Shown here: positions 26,798 to 35,919 of the stretch, one piece after another
Layout: every line of letters starts with the position of its first letter
How positions within the stretch are numbered: position 1 is the stretch's first letter
Source of the DNA: Microbacterium sp. Au-Mic1
GTDB taxonomy: Bacteria; Actinomycetota; Actinomycetes; Actinomycetales; Microbacteriaceae
Assembly: GCF_021341785.1 (NCBI RefSeq)
Contig: NZ_JAJTTF010000006.1
Location: 62,001 to 126,000, forward strand
Length of the DNA stretch: 64,000 bases
Direction of reading: 5' to 3'
Position numbers and translations under genes: made by a program
Notes under the pieces: generated by a model
The model's database searches: none
Seen by the model: only the letters and a program-made list of their open reading frames with translations
What the model was told of the DNA's origin: nothing

Positions 26798-26851
26798 CCT
26801 GTCGGCAACGTCTCTCGCCTTGTACAATGGGCTCACAGCGATGGAGCACCC

Positions 26852-27826
26852 ATGCAAGAACTCGCCGGGCGTCTGACCGCCCTTGACCCCGAAGCGAGTG
26901 AGTCGCTGAAGGTCATCTCGTACTTCGACTCGCTTGTCGCAAACGGCGCAGGACTTGAAGCACTCGTGCGCGCTGCTGCAGTTCTCAGTGGAGTCGCCTC
27001 AGGTGCCGAACTGTCCGGCCGGGTGTTGCGAGTGGATGCCACAGGTCGGCGCAGTGACGCGGAACCGGACACGGACTCGGACTGGCCTTCATCCCAGGCG
27101 GGAGGGCCACGGGTCTGGATCGAGCGCCACTTGCCGATGCATGCCAACGATCCCATGATCCTCGACAGACTGTCACTAGCTGTCGCAATCGTCAGTGCCC
27201 GGCGCTCGATGGCTGAGCCGAGTTCTATCGAAGTGGTGCTCGATTCAGGACGGTCGCCCGACGAACGCGCCGCTGCCGTGACGCGATTGCGGCTCACTTT
27301 CCCAGTCCGCGTGATCGCGATTCCAGTTACCGCTGAGGGTCCGCCACCCGTATGCCCTTCCGCGGTGATCACTAGTCCGCACGGGCTCGTCCGCGCAATG
27401 CTCGCGCCGTTGTCAGCAGGCCCACCGAATGGGCCCGCTGGTCATGCTCTTGCCGCCACTGCCGCCGACCTGCCCCAAGCCTGGCTGGATGCGCGCATCG
27501 CTTTGCGCCTCACCGACGCACGGCGGCCGGTCGTGTTTGCCGACGAGCTCGGGGCGCTCATCGCATTGGCACGATCTTTCGATCCACGACAGCCGCGGCA
27601 TCCCGATGTAGACACGCTGCTGGCGCTCGACGAGCGCACCCGTGCCCTGCTCGACGAACTCGTCGCGGCGGACAGCGTCCGCTCCGCGGCGGCCACGCTC
27701 GGCCTGCACCACAGCAGCATGCAAGCTCGCCACGAGTCGACCAGCCGTCTGCTCGGCTACGATCCGCGTTCCTCACTCGGGCGTCCGCGATACGAGGCCG
27801 CCCGACTACTCAGCCGGATGGTCTGA
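26852..27826 (+). CDS. PucR-type transcriptional regulator
   Basis: 324 aa. The C-terminus is a PucR HTH (LLDELVAADSVRSAAATLGL, HHSSMQARHESTSRLLGYDP, ending ARLLSRM). The preceding region has no clear sensor domain of the PucR N-terminal type. GGAG stands 6 nt before the ATG. Probably controls the upstream esterase gene. Both genes lie inside the unit bounded by inverted IS ends. Confidence 0.8.
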   Translation: MQELAGRLTALDPEASESLKVISYFDSLVANGAGLEALVRAAAVLSGVASGAELSGRVLRVDATGRRSDAEPDTDSDWPSSQAGGPRVWIERHLPMHANDPMILDRLSLAVAIVSARRSMAEPSSIEVVLDSGRSPDERAAAVTRLRLTFPVRVIAIPVTAEGPPPVCPSAVITSPHGLVRAMLAPLSAGPPNGPAGHALAATAADLPQAWLDARIALRLTDARRPVVFADELGALIALARSFDPRQPRHPDVDTLLALDERTRALLDELVAADSVRSAAATLGLHHSSMQARHESTSRLLGYDPRSSLGRPRYEAARLLSRMV

Positions 27827-28134
27827 AGCTGCCCTTGCTCGAAAGAGGTCCGCGGACAGCCGGCTGAGATCCGATGTGCCTCACAGACAGCAACGCGTGG
27901 ACTCATCGACGCGCGTAACGGCCCCCTGTGCCCGATGCGGAAATCTCCATGGTCCCGATCCAGAACTCGTCATAGTTGTGCTCCTCGTCTAGGCCGCCGT
28001 TCTCGGGCGGATCAGGAACGCTCCGATTGGGTTGGTGATGAACGGGATGGCCTGCCCGCCGAAACCGCCGTGTGGACGCAGAGGCTCGCGGAACTGAGTG
28101 AGATCGTGCCGCTCCCGGTACCGGCTCGGCACTG
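27827..28134. other. Gene-free stretch before the right IS end
   Basis: No gene with start, ribosome site and recognisable protein. The plus strand has an open run reading DGLPAETAVWTQRLAELSEI that I cannot place. It may be residual passenger DNA of the IS-bounded unit. Confidence 0.4.
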
Positions 28135-28165
28135 TCAGGAGTCACCCAAACCTTCAACAGTCCCG
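28135..28165 (-). repeat. 31-bp IS terminal repeat, right copy (inverted)
   Basis: Inverted copy of 24869-24899 with two mismatches. It interrupts or abuts the IS481 relic to its right. Together the pair encloses about 3.3 kb. Confidence 0.75.
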
Positions 28166-28450
28166 TTGCCGCTGCCGCTGCTGGATTGACCCGACCCGGC
28201 AACTTTGACGCGGGCGCTCGGTGTCATAGATCACATCGAACGCGTCGACCCGATTTGGAGTTGCTCCAACGTCTCGGCGAGCGGTTGGTTGTCGAGGATT
28301 CGGATCAGGGGCCTGGTGGAAGCGCTCGTTCTTGCCCTGCGTGGTTGGTTTGTAGGGCTTGCCGGTGATCGGTTCGACGCCGAGCGATCGCAGAGAGGCG
28401 ACCAGTTGCCCCAGCTCTCCGCGCCGGGGTGGCCCACCGTCGCCCAACGG
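28166..28450 (-). pseudogene. IS481-like transposase C-terminal relic
   Basis: Minus-strand frames give LRSLGVEPITGKPYKPTTQG then KNERFHQ, a jump to LIRILDNQPLAETLEQLQ in another frame, then VDAFDVIYDTERPRQS. This is the end of an IS481/integrase-core transposase with two frameshifts. Confidence 0.82.
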
Positions 28451-28468
28451 TGTGCCACCGAACGGCCA

Positions 28469-31264
28469 CTACTGTTTCAGAATGAAGCGGTCAAGGTTGA
28501 TGTAGGGGTAACCTCCAGCTCCATTGGTGCCGGTGGCGCGCAGGATCAGCGTGTGGAACCCCCATCCCAGGTCGCCGCTGTCGAACACTAGCTGATTCCC
28601 AGTCAGAACGGTATTGCGATACCACGACACAGTGGATCCAGCACTCCCGTCGATGAACACGCTCCCGACTCCCCCGCCAGTTCCGGTGGCGCCGTACAGA
28701 ACAATTCCTTTGCCATAGAAGCGTATCGTCGCTGTGTCGCCGGCTGTGCCTGTGCTCGCGACGTCGTCGTTGTCGAAGACGACCGTGGGCGAGCCGAAGC
28801 CTCCGTTGCAGCCGCTGTAGCACTGCATCCAGCCGCCGCCCGTATATGTGACCTGGCTGGGCCCGCTGCCCTGGGTCGCGTTTCCGACGCTCGTCGAGAC
28901 AGTGCTGCCGGGATCCACCGCAACGCGGTCGATGTTGATGTAGGCGGAGCTCCCGTAGAGGGTGGTCCCTAGGGCCGTCACGGTCATGGTGTGAGCGCCG
29001 GGGCTCAGCGTCGGTGTGGTGTACAGCAGCAGATTTCCGATGGCCGGTGGAAGAAACGACGATCCGGAGAACCAGTCGACCTGGACCGCTGGGCCACCAT
29101 CGATAGAGACGGTGCCGATGCCGGCTCCGCTCGCAGTCTGACCGTAGAGCTGTGCACGAGTGCCCGTGAACGAGACGGTCGCGGTCGCCCCGGCCACGTT
29201 GCTGTAGCTCACCGAATCGCCATAGAGGGTGGTGCCGAACTGGGAATTACAGCCTGACGTGCATTGCGCCCACCCGGCTGAGTAGCTGATATTGCTCGAA
29301 AGGTTGTCGATGGTGTGCCGCGCGTCTGTCGGGAAGGTGCAACCGGGCAAGGAACATCCTGCCCGCCAACCGGATGTTCCGTACTCGTACGCTCCGATGT
29401 CCGGTGAGGCGCCAACGTATCCGTCTGTGATGCCAGTGACGGGGGCTCCCGCGTCGATCATCGGTGAAGCGGAGGCCAGGTAAGGTCCTCCCGCCAGATA
29501 TCCCGGGGCGGATCCCGGTGTCGAGTTGTTGCTCTGAGTTCCGCCGCTGACATTGTTGGGCTTCTCGAGTATGTTGTTGACGATCTCTGCGCCGACCGAG
29601 GAGAAGCCCACGTACATTCCGAGGCTTTGGTACTGCCCTCCCATGAGCGTGTTGTTGCGGATCTTCGCGTTCGACGGATCGCCGGAATAGTTGCCGTTGA
29701 TCCCGATGCCGGCCGTCAGAGCGTTGGCGACCACGTTGTGGTGAACGGACATGTTCTTCGATCCGTTGTCGAGCATGATGCCCGAGCCAGCGGATCCGAC
29801 ACGTCCGCGTGCATTGTTGTCGTGCACATAGTTGTATTTGATCGAACCGCCTGACATATCCGTGCCGCAGCATGAGTAGATGCCGCCGCTGTCCTCGTTC
29901 ATGACGCCCCAACTGAAGATCTCGTTGTAGGAGATCTCGTTGCCGGTGAAGTCTGTGTGCGCGGAGCCGTAGATACCGTCACCGAGATAGTTGGCCGTGA
30001 TTCCATCTCGCCCCGTATCGAAGATGGTGTTCCGGGTGACGACTTCGTTCTGACCTCGGATGTAGACACCCGCTGACCAGGTACCCATGTAGTTGATCTC
30101 CGAGATCAGGTTGTTGTCAACACGATTCGCCGTGCCTTGAATTGATACTCCGTTCCCTGCGCTCCCCGTGATCGTGCTGTTGCGCAGCTGGTTGCGCGTG
30201 CCGTTGAGGATGATTCCACTTGTCAGCAGGTGGGCCGCGGCTACGGAGTCATCGGAGACGTTGGGGATCGGAATCGTGTCGAAGTGCGAGACATAGTGGA
30301 TGTCCAGGCTGTCGAGGACATTGTCCGAGCTGGTGTCCGTCGTTAGAACGGAGGCCGCCTGAAGCCCCAGGCCGCTTACCTGAATGAAGGATCGACCGCT
30401 GAGGTCGAACGCCCACTGGCGCTGTTTCATCGTGACGCCTGTGGGAATTCCACCGCCTGGCGCCCAGAGCGAAACAGAGTGGGCGACTTTGTCGTAGAAC
30501 CATTCACCCGCGGAATCCAGTGCGCCCCGGACACCGTCCAGGTAGTAGCGTGTGCCGCTCGATACGCAGAGGAAACTGAGCCCTCCGCCGCACTCGCTGT
30601 TCGCGCCCGAGTAGCCGACAGATCCAGCGGACGTCGACGTCACGGTTCCGGTCGCCGACATCCAGGCCGATCCCGCCCAGACGTGCAAGTTCGCGCCCGT
30701 CCAGCCTCCGGCAATCGTTGGGAGCGCAGCATCGACAAGCGTGGATGTCGTGGTACCTCCATCTGCGAAAGCGAGCGGTGCATGGAGGAGGTCCGAACCA
30801 GCATTCGGCCAACGAGCCCGGTTGAACATGGCGTCGTTGATGAAGAGCTGCTGACGTGTGTCGTCGTTGAGTGTTATCGGCGCAGTGTAGATATTTCCGG
30901 AAGTCAACGTCCAGCCCGCCACGGGGTCCGCCCCAGAGACGATGACCTGCTGGCCTGCGGCCGCCCGGAAAGTGATCGGTGCGGTGCTCGTGCCTGATTG
31001 TGCCGGCGTGATCGTCTCGCGGTACACACCTCCTTGGATCTCGCAGATGTCGCCGGCAGTGGCGACGGACGCACATTTTTGAATAGTGCGAAACGGTGCG
31101 GCGGCGGTTCCTGCGGCCGAATCCGAACCGGTGGTAGAGACCACATAGGTCGAGGCTGCGTTGGCGGGTGCCCCGGGAAGAAGTATGAGAGCCAAGACAG
31201 CCACAGCAGCCGTAGCCACAGCGACGAATCTGGAGCGACGGAGATCTGTTGGTGCAGGTGACAT
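28469..31264 (-). CDS. Secreted right-handed beta-helix protein with two C-terminal repeat modules
   Basis: 931 aa. Signal peptide SRFVAVATAAVAVLALILLP with cleavage near ANAAS. Residues about 35-700 are a parallel beta-helix typical of polysaccharide lyases and GH28/GH141-like hydrolases: STYVVSTTGSDSAAGTAAAP, then WPNAGSD and NNTLMGGQ-type coils. The last 250 residues hold two similar sandwich modules, each starting W-x-Q-C-x-S-G-C and ending Y-I-N-[IL]-D-R. The ATG at 31264 gives the signal peptide. It is divergent from a GntR gene and next to a fucose-type pathway. Cleavage specificity is unknown. Confidence 0.82.
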   Translation of the reverse strand: MSPAPTDLRRSRFVAVATAAVAVLALILLPGAPANAASTYVVSTTGSDSAAGTAAAPFRTIQKCASVATAGDICEIQGGVYRETITPAQSGTSTAPITFRAAAGQQVIVSGADPVAGWTLTSGNIYTAPITLNDDTRQQLFINDAMFNRARWPNAGSDLLHAPLAFADGGTTTSTLVDAALPTIAGGWTGANLHVWAGSAWMSATGTVTSTSAGSVGYSGANSECGGGLSFLCVSSGTRYYLDGVRGALDSAGEWFYDKVAHSVSLWAPGGGIPTGVTMKQRQWAFDLSGRSFIQVSGLGLQAASVLTTDTSSDNVLDSLDIHYVSHFDTIPIPNVSDDSVAAAHLLTSGIILNGTRNQLRNSTITGSAGNGVSIQGTANRVDNNLISEINYMGTWSAGVYIRGQNEVVTRNTIFDTGRDGITANYLGDGIYGSAHTDFTGNEISYNEIFSWGVMNEDSGGIYSCCGTDMSGGSIKYNYVHDNNARGRVGSAGSGIMLDNGSKNMSVHHNVVANALTAGIGINGNYSGDPSNAKIRNNTLMGGQYQSLGMYVGFSSVGAEIVNNILEKPNNVSGGTQSNNSTPGSAPGYLAGGPYLASASPMIDAGAPVTGITDGYVGASPDIGAYEYGTSGWRAGCSLPGCTFPTDARHTIDNLSSNISYSAGWAQCTSGCNSQFGTTLYGDSVSYSNVAGATATVSFTGTRAQLYGQTASGAGIGTVSIDGGPAVQVDWFSGSSFLPPAIGNLLLYTTPTLSPGAHTMTVTALGTTLYGSSAYINIDRVAVDPGSTVSTSVGNATQGSGPSQVTYTGGGWMQCYSGCNGGFGSPTVVFDNDDVASTGTAGDTATIRFYGKGIVLYGATGTGGGVGSVFIDGSAGSTVSWYRNTVLTGNQLVFDSGDLGWGFHTLILRATGTNGAGGYPYINLDRFILKQ

Positions 31265-31350
31265 GGGCAACAACCTTTCACGACGGTGTGAAACAGCACT
31301 TCGGCCGCGGACGATTCCCCAATAGTCGGGAGTCCTCCCGATCGTGGATG

Positions 31351-31364
31351 CGATACGATACGAT
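31351..31364. promoter_or_regulatory. Tandem CGATA(C) operator candidate, beta-helix/GntR promoter
   Basis: CGATACGATACGAT lies between the divergent beta-helix gene and the first GntR gene, followed after 6 bp by AGATGATG. The same 14-mer and the same octamer recur upstream of the second, paralogous GntR gene (41987-42000). Confidence 0.6.
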
Positions 31365-31458
31365 CTGAACAGATGATGCTCCTCATCGTAGACGGAAGTC
31401 AAGGGCACGATAGGGATGCGTTCGGTAACGTTGGTCACGATGAAATGCGAGGTGCCAC

Positions 31459-32133
31459 ATGAGTGATTCACGCTTGTCGGCCTCATCTGCGAAGCGGAAC
31501 CTCGGCGAAGATGTCTACGAGTCGATCAAGCAGCAGATCATGAGCCACGCCATCTCGCCAGGCGCCAGAGTGAACATCGATCGATTGAGTCGAGTTCTGG
31601 ACGTTTCACAAACGCCGATCCGACAAGCGCTCGCCCGTCTCGAATCAGAGGGTCTCGTCGAGAAGCAACCCTCTGTCGGTTACTCGGCAACACAGGTGCT
31701 CACGCGCAAGGAGCTCGAAGATCTTTACGACTTCCGCCTTCTGACCGAGCCGTGGGCAGCGGCCCGTGCCGCGGCCCTTCGAACCGGCGGTACTCGTGAG
31801 TCTCTCGAAACGGAGCTCGCCAAGATCAAGGACATTCAGAACGCTCACCCGGAGGATCCGCTGAAGACGATGCTCGCGCACGACGCACGCTTCCATGATC
31901 TGATCCTCTCCCTCGCGGGGAATGAAGTCGTCCGCTCCGCGCTCGACAGGACGCACAGCCACCTCCACCTGTTCCGGCTCTACTCGCGCGATCGCGGCGT
32001 GGACATCACCGTCGATGAGCACGTCGGCATCGCGAGCGCCATCAACGCCGGGGACCAGCCCGCCGCAGCGAGGGCCATGCGAGAGCACATCGAATCGTCC
32101 CGAGCAAGGACGATTCAGATGCTGCAGACTTAG
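31459..32133 (+). CDS. FCD-type GntR regulator, first paralogue
   Basis: 224 aa. Winged helix with VSQTPIRQALARLESEGLVE, then FCD domain with metal-ligand positions (AHDARFHDLILSLAGNE, THSHLHLFRLYSRD, DEHVGIASAINAGD). Closely similar along its whole length to the regulator at 42082-42759. It is divergent from the beta-helix gene and likely controls it together with the sugar pathway. Confidence 0.9.
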   Translation: MSDSRLSASSAKRNLGEDVYESIKQQIMSHAISPGARVNIDRLSRVLDVSQTPIRQALARLESEGLVEKQPSVGYSATQVLTRKELEDLYDFRLLTEPWAAARAAALRTGGTRESLETELAKIKDIQNAHPEDPLKTMLAHDARFHDLILSLAGNEVVRSALDRTHSHLHLFRLYSRDRGVDITVDEHVGIASAINAGDQPAAARAMREHIESSRARTIQMLQT

Positions 32134-32459
32134 TGTCGGTGCGAGCTTTCGCACCCGGCAGCGTTCACCGCTAGTGGTCACGACGTCACAGAATCGTTAT
32201 AGGTCTGAGACGTTATGTAGCGTTCAACGCTCGTGTGGCTCATGGCGGCGCGTTGCCGAGGCTGTGGATCTGGTCGCGATGTATGAATCCACCCGCTCCA
32301 TCCTCGGAAAGTGTCCGCCGTGATTCGCCAGTACCGCCACGGCTATCTCCAACGCTCTCTCGACGGTGATACCTGCCGGGCGCATTCGGCAGCACGACGT
32401 CCGGGAGTGCCAGATCAGTATCGGCCTCATGGGCGGGTTCTCGTACACGTTGGCCTACG
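32134..32459. other. Degenerate stretch without recognisable gene
   Basis: Lies between the first GntR gene and the decayed SDR. Several short open runs exist on both strands, but none has a start, ribosome site and a family match. Composition remains coding-like, so it may be further debris of the degraded operon end. Confidence 0.4.
32138..32155 (+). terminator. Hairpin after the first GntR gene
   Basis: GGTGCGA GCTT TCGCACC forms a 7-bp stem and 4-base loop 5 bp after the stop. No T-run. Confidence 0.45.
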
Positions 32460-33219
32460 CGCGCTCCCCGGCGCGCCGGACGCGCAGGTGCGGGTACCGC
32501 CGTCGAGCTCAAGGGCGGCACCCGGTGACAGAACCGGAGACCGGGCTCGCGAGAAAGGTGATCGCGTCGGCGACCTCCTGCGGCTGAACCGTGCGTCTGG
32601 TCGCCTGGCGCGCGTCTAGGGCCGCCCGCTCCATGGCCGGGTCCGCGAACCCTTCAAGCATGCGTTCGAAGAACGGAGTGGAGACGGTCGCAGGACTCAC
32701 GCAGTTGACGCGGATGCCCTCGGCGATGTGGTCGCGGTCGCCATCGCATGGGTGAGGGCGAGCACGGCACCCTTCGACGCCGAGTACAGCGCACGCTGCG
32801 GGAGACCGTTGAGGGCAGCGACCGAGCAGAGATTCACGATCGCGGGCGACGGTGACCGCCACAGCCAGGGCAGCGCTGGCGCAGTGACCCGCGCCATGCC
32901 GGTGACGTTCACGTCGAGCATCCGCGCGCCACTCGGCATCCTCGTTCTCCTCGACGGTACCAACGGCGCTGATCCCTGCGTTGTTGAGGACGATGTCGAT
33001 ACGGGCGAATGTCTTCGCGACGGAACCGATCGCACGCTGCACGCTGGAACGCTCGGTCACGTCGGCCTCGAAAAGGACCAGCGGATGGTGCACAGCCTCG
33101 GTCGCGCGGTCGAGCACGGCCACCCTGGCCCCACGTGCCGCTAGCGTCCGCGCTGTGGCCGGGCCGATCCCCGACGCACCACCGGTTACGACGGCGACCA
33201 GTTCGTCGAAGTCGCTTAT
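32460..33219 (-). pseudogene. Broken SDR, probable 2-keto-3-deoxy-L-fuconate dehydrogenase
   Basis: Pieces in different frames assemble a full SDR: VAVVTGGASGIGPATARTLA, FEADVTERSS, LNNAGISAVG, then after a shift MLDVNVTGMARVTAPALPWL and YSASKGAVLALTHAMATA, back to GIRVNCVSPATVSTPFFERM, and after an inserted G ALELDGGTR. The position expected for the start codon (33217-33219) reads ATA, in a 4-base overlap with the FAH gene stop. At least three frameshifts plus the lost start make it a pseudogene. In fucose-oxidising operons this family oxidises 2-keto-3-deoxy-L-fuconate. Confidence 0.85.
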
Positions 33220-34065
33220 GCCTGCACCGTCCTCTGCCTCGCGAGTCCCAGGCCATCGATCTGCAGCTCGATCACGTCACCGGCCCTCAGGTACGGATTG
33301 CTGGGGATGCCGAGCGCCACACCGGCTGGAGTGCCGGTGTTGATCACGTCGCCGGGGTTCAGCACCATGAACTGGCTCAGATACCAGACGATGTGGGCGA
33401 CGGAGAAGATCATGTTCGCCGTCGTGCCGTTCTGGCGCTCTTCGCCGTTGACCGAGAGGCGCATGCCGAGATGCTGCGGATCGGCGACCTGCGAGGCAGG
33501 AACCAGATCGGGGCCGAACGGGTTGAACGTCTCGCAGCTTTTGCCCCGATCCCACTGGCTGCCGCGTTCGAGCTGGAACTCCCGCTCCGATACGTCGTTC
33601 GATACGGAGTATCCCGCGACATGTGCGAGCGCCTCGTCGGGCGACTGAAGGTAGCGCGTGGTCGACCCGATCACGACGCCGAGCTCGATCCCAGTCGGTC
33701 TTCGACGATCCACGTGGAATCAGCACGTCGTCGAACGGTCCGACCATCGTCGACGGATCCTTCTGAAGATGATGGGTTCCGCAAGCGGCGCCTGTCCTGT
33801 CACCTCCGCGTGGTCGCTGTAGTTGAGGCCGACACAGACGATCTGGCCGGGGCGCGATGGGCGCGCCGACACAGAGCGTGACCGCGTCGAACTCTGGGAG
33901 AGCGCCGAGCACATCAGCGATCCGGGCGAGTCCGCCCGCGGCGAAGAACGCCGGATCGAAATCGGATGCGACGGGGCGGGCATCGAGCGTTCGTCCTGCG
34001 TAGCGGACGACGGGAACCTCCTCGCCGGCGGCTCCGAGTCAGGCAAGGGCGAATCGTTCGGTCAT
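33216..34065 (-). pseudogene. Broken FAH-family hydrolase (probable 2,4-diketo-3-deoxy-L-fuconate hydrolase)
   Basis: Starts MTERFALA and meets TGA at codon 9 in the same frame as the continuation LGAAGEEVPVVRYAGRTLDA. Further frame changes separate IVCVGLNYSDHAEVTGQAPL, QKDPSTMVGPFDDVLIPRGS and ELGVVIGSTTRYL. The last 165 codons are open and keep the FAH fold core (YSVSNDVSEREFQ, then NPGDVINTGTPAGVALG). With one nonsense change and about three indels the protein cannot be made intact. The family cleaves the diketo product to pyruvate and lactate. Confidence 0.85.
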
Positions 34066-34909
34066 GCTTGGCCTTTCGTGAGTTCCATCGGTAAGCGCGA
34101 ATCGCCGTACCCTGGACGATCGCGTCGCGCGCCTGCGCGGGCAGATGCGCGATGACGTCCAACTGAGCGCTCCATATCCGTGTGAAGTCGCCGGCCGGCA
34201 GAGACACGGGCCAGTCGCTGCCGAGCATCGTCCGCTCAGCGCCAAAGCCCGTGACCACGTGATCGACATAGGGTTTCCAGTCGGCGCTTGTCCAGCCATC
34301 GCCAGACAGGGTGCTCAGGCCGGACAGTTTGATGTACACGTTCGGTTCGGCGGCGCACGCCGCGATCAAGTCCGCCCACGGCTCCCAGCCATGATTCGCG
34401 ATGTCGGGGCTGCCGAGATGGTCGATGATGAGCCGAAGACCCTGGTGCCGTCGAGCAAGCTCGGGAATCAGAGCCAGGTGCTCGGGGAGCCCGGCGACAT
34501 AGTCCAACGAGAGGTCCCGGGCCTCGACGCCGTCGATGGATCGGGCGAGGTCGCCACGCAGGATCCACCTCGCGTCGTCATAGTTGTGCGTCAGCGCTCG
34601 CACACCCCGGATCGTCGGGGTCCTGGCGTAGAGGTCCAGCGCTGCGAGCGCCTCCTCAGGACGGTCGAGCGGAACCCATCCGACGACTCCGGCGATGCCG
34701 GGGAGCCGTGCCGCGACGCTCAGCATGTATAACGTGTCCTCGTAAGTGTCGGCCGCCTGAACCAGGATCGCCGCTGTGATACCAGCCGCCGCAGCCTCAG
34801 CGGCGATGTCCTCCGGACGGAAGTCGGCGAAAAGGACTCCGTGTTCGGGACGTATCCAGTCGTAGCGACGCTCAGATCTGACCCACACGTGCCGGTGAGC
34901 ATCGATCAT
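33914..34909 (-). CDS. Amidohydrolase-family lactonase (COG3618), 3' end frameshifted
   Basis: Metal-dependent TIM-barrel hydrolase, probable L-fucono-1,5-lactonase. Metal site MIDAHRHVWV at the N-terminus, LIIDHLGSPD, and the late LGSDWP motif. The ATG at 34909 overlaps the aldo/keto reductase stop (ATGA). The natural end is expected at 34062, where another frame gives MELTKGQA and a TGA overlapping the next ATG. In the actual frame an indel near residue 280 lets it run on to 33914, adding about 50 unrelated residues. Core residues are intact, so activity may survive. Confidence 0.75.
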   Translation of the reverse strand: MIDAHRHVWVRSERRYDWIRPEHGVLFADFRPEDIAAEAAAAGITAAILVQAADTYEDTLYMLSVAARLPGIAGVVGWVPLDRPEEALAALDLYARTPTIRGVRALTHNYDDARWILRGDLARSIDGVEARDLSLDYVAGLPEHLALIPELARRHQGLRLIIDHLGSPDIANHGWEPWADLIAACAAEPNVYIKLSGLSTLSGDGWTSADWKPYVDHVVTGFGAERTMLGSDWPVSLPAGDFTRIWSAQLDVIAHLPAQARDAIVQGTAIRAYRWNSRKAKHDRTIRPCLTRSRRRGGSRRPLRRTNARCPPRRIRFRSGVLRRGRTRPDR

Positions 34910-35916
34910 GGTGCCGGCACCCCCGCCGCCAGAAGGCCACGATCGGCCAAGTCCCCCCAGAGCGCCGGAGGGATGGCAACGTCGAACAGCGCCGCGTTTC
35001 GAATGACGTGAGCTTCCGAAGAGGCGCCGAGACACACCGTCGACACGGCGGGATGGCCCAGCGCGAACTGGGCTGCGACGGCCGGCACGGTCACTCCGTG
35101 AGCATCGCACACGTCCGCGATTTCGTTGACTCGCGCCAGAATCGGTGCGGGAACGGCGTCGTAATGGTAGTGCGAATCGCCACGAGGCCGGTCGGTGGCG
35201 AGGACCCCGGAGCTGAAGGCCCCTGCCGCTACCACGGAGACACTGCGCTTCTCGGCCTCGGGCAGAAGGTCGATCAACGCTGTCTGATCGAGAACCGTGT
35301 AGCGGCCCGCGACCATGACGATATCGAGATCGGTGTTCCGTACGAAGTCCGTCAACATCGCCGATTGATTCATGCCCGCTCCATATGAGGTGATGACACC
35401 TGAGGCACGGAGTTCCTCAAGCGCGGGAAAGGCACCCTCCATCGCTTGGCGGTAGAACTCGTCGGGGTCGTGTACGAGAACGATGTCGATCCGATCGAGT
35501 CCCGTCCTTTCAAGTGAGGTCTCGATCGAACGCAGAACTCCATCGCGGGAGTAGTCGCGGACCCGCTGACGGGTGCGCGGCACGTCGAACCCTTCGTCAT
35601 CCCTGAGGCCGGGGAATGCGTCCGTGTCGATCAGCAGCCTTCCCACCTTCGTAGAGACGATCACGTCGGCGCGCTTCCGTGCGGCCAGCCCGCGCCCGAG
35701 ACGTTCCTCGGCAAGTCCCAGCCCGTAGTGCGGGGCGGTATCGAAATATCGAACACCTGCTTCCCACGCGCTCCCGATCACGTGGCCGGCCGTCATGTCG
35801 TCGACTGCGCGGTAGAGGTTGCCGATGCTTGCTGTGCCGAGTGTGTGACGGCCGACGGTCAGGCCGCCCCGACCCAGCGGCCGGGTTGAAGCGCTCGTCA
35901 TGGCTTGCACGCCCAT
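34906..35916 (-). CDS. Aldo/keto reductase, probable L-fucose (aldose) 1-dehydrogenase
   Basis: 336 aa AKR with the catalytic tetrad region FDTAPHYGLGLAEERLG (Asp, Tyr) and STKVGR (Lys), and IDIVLVHDPDE. This AKR branch oxidises L-fucose or related aldoses with NAD(P). It lies between the lactonase and the dehydratase with minimal gaps, exactly the order expected for aldose to lactone to acid. A second in-frame ATG at 35901 is possible. Confidence 0.85.
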   Translation of the reverse strand: MGVQAMTSASTRPLGRGGLTVGRHTLGTASIGNLYRAVDDMTAGHVIGSAWEAGVRYFDTAPHYGLGLAEERLGRGLAARKRADVIVSTKVGRLLIDTDAFPGLRDDEGFDVPRTRQRVRDYSRDGVLRSIETSLERTGLDRIDIVLVHDPDEFYRQAMEGAFPALEELRASGVITSYGAGMNQSAMLTDFVRNTDLDIVMVAGRYTVLDQTALIDLLPEAEKRSVSVVAAGAFSSGVLATDRPRGDSHYHYDAVPAPILARVNEIADVCDAHGVTVPAVAAQFALGHPAVSTVCLGASSEAHVIRNAALFDVAIPPALWGDLADRGLLAAGVPAP

Positions 35917-35919
35917 GGA

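Noticed and set aside
24869..28165. Target-site duplication around the inverted repeats
   Set aside because: Flanking bases were compared (ending GTC on the left, starting GTT on the right) and no convincing duplication is present, so recent transposition as a unit is not supported.
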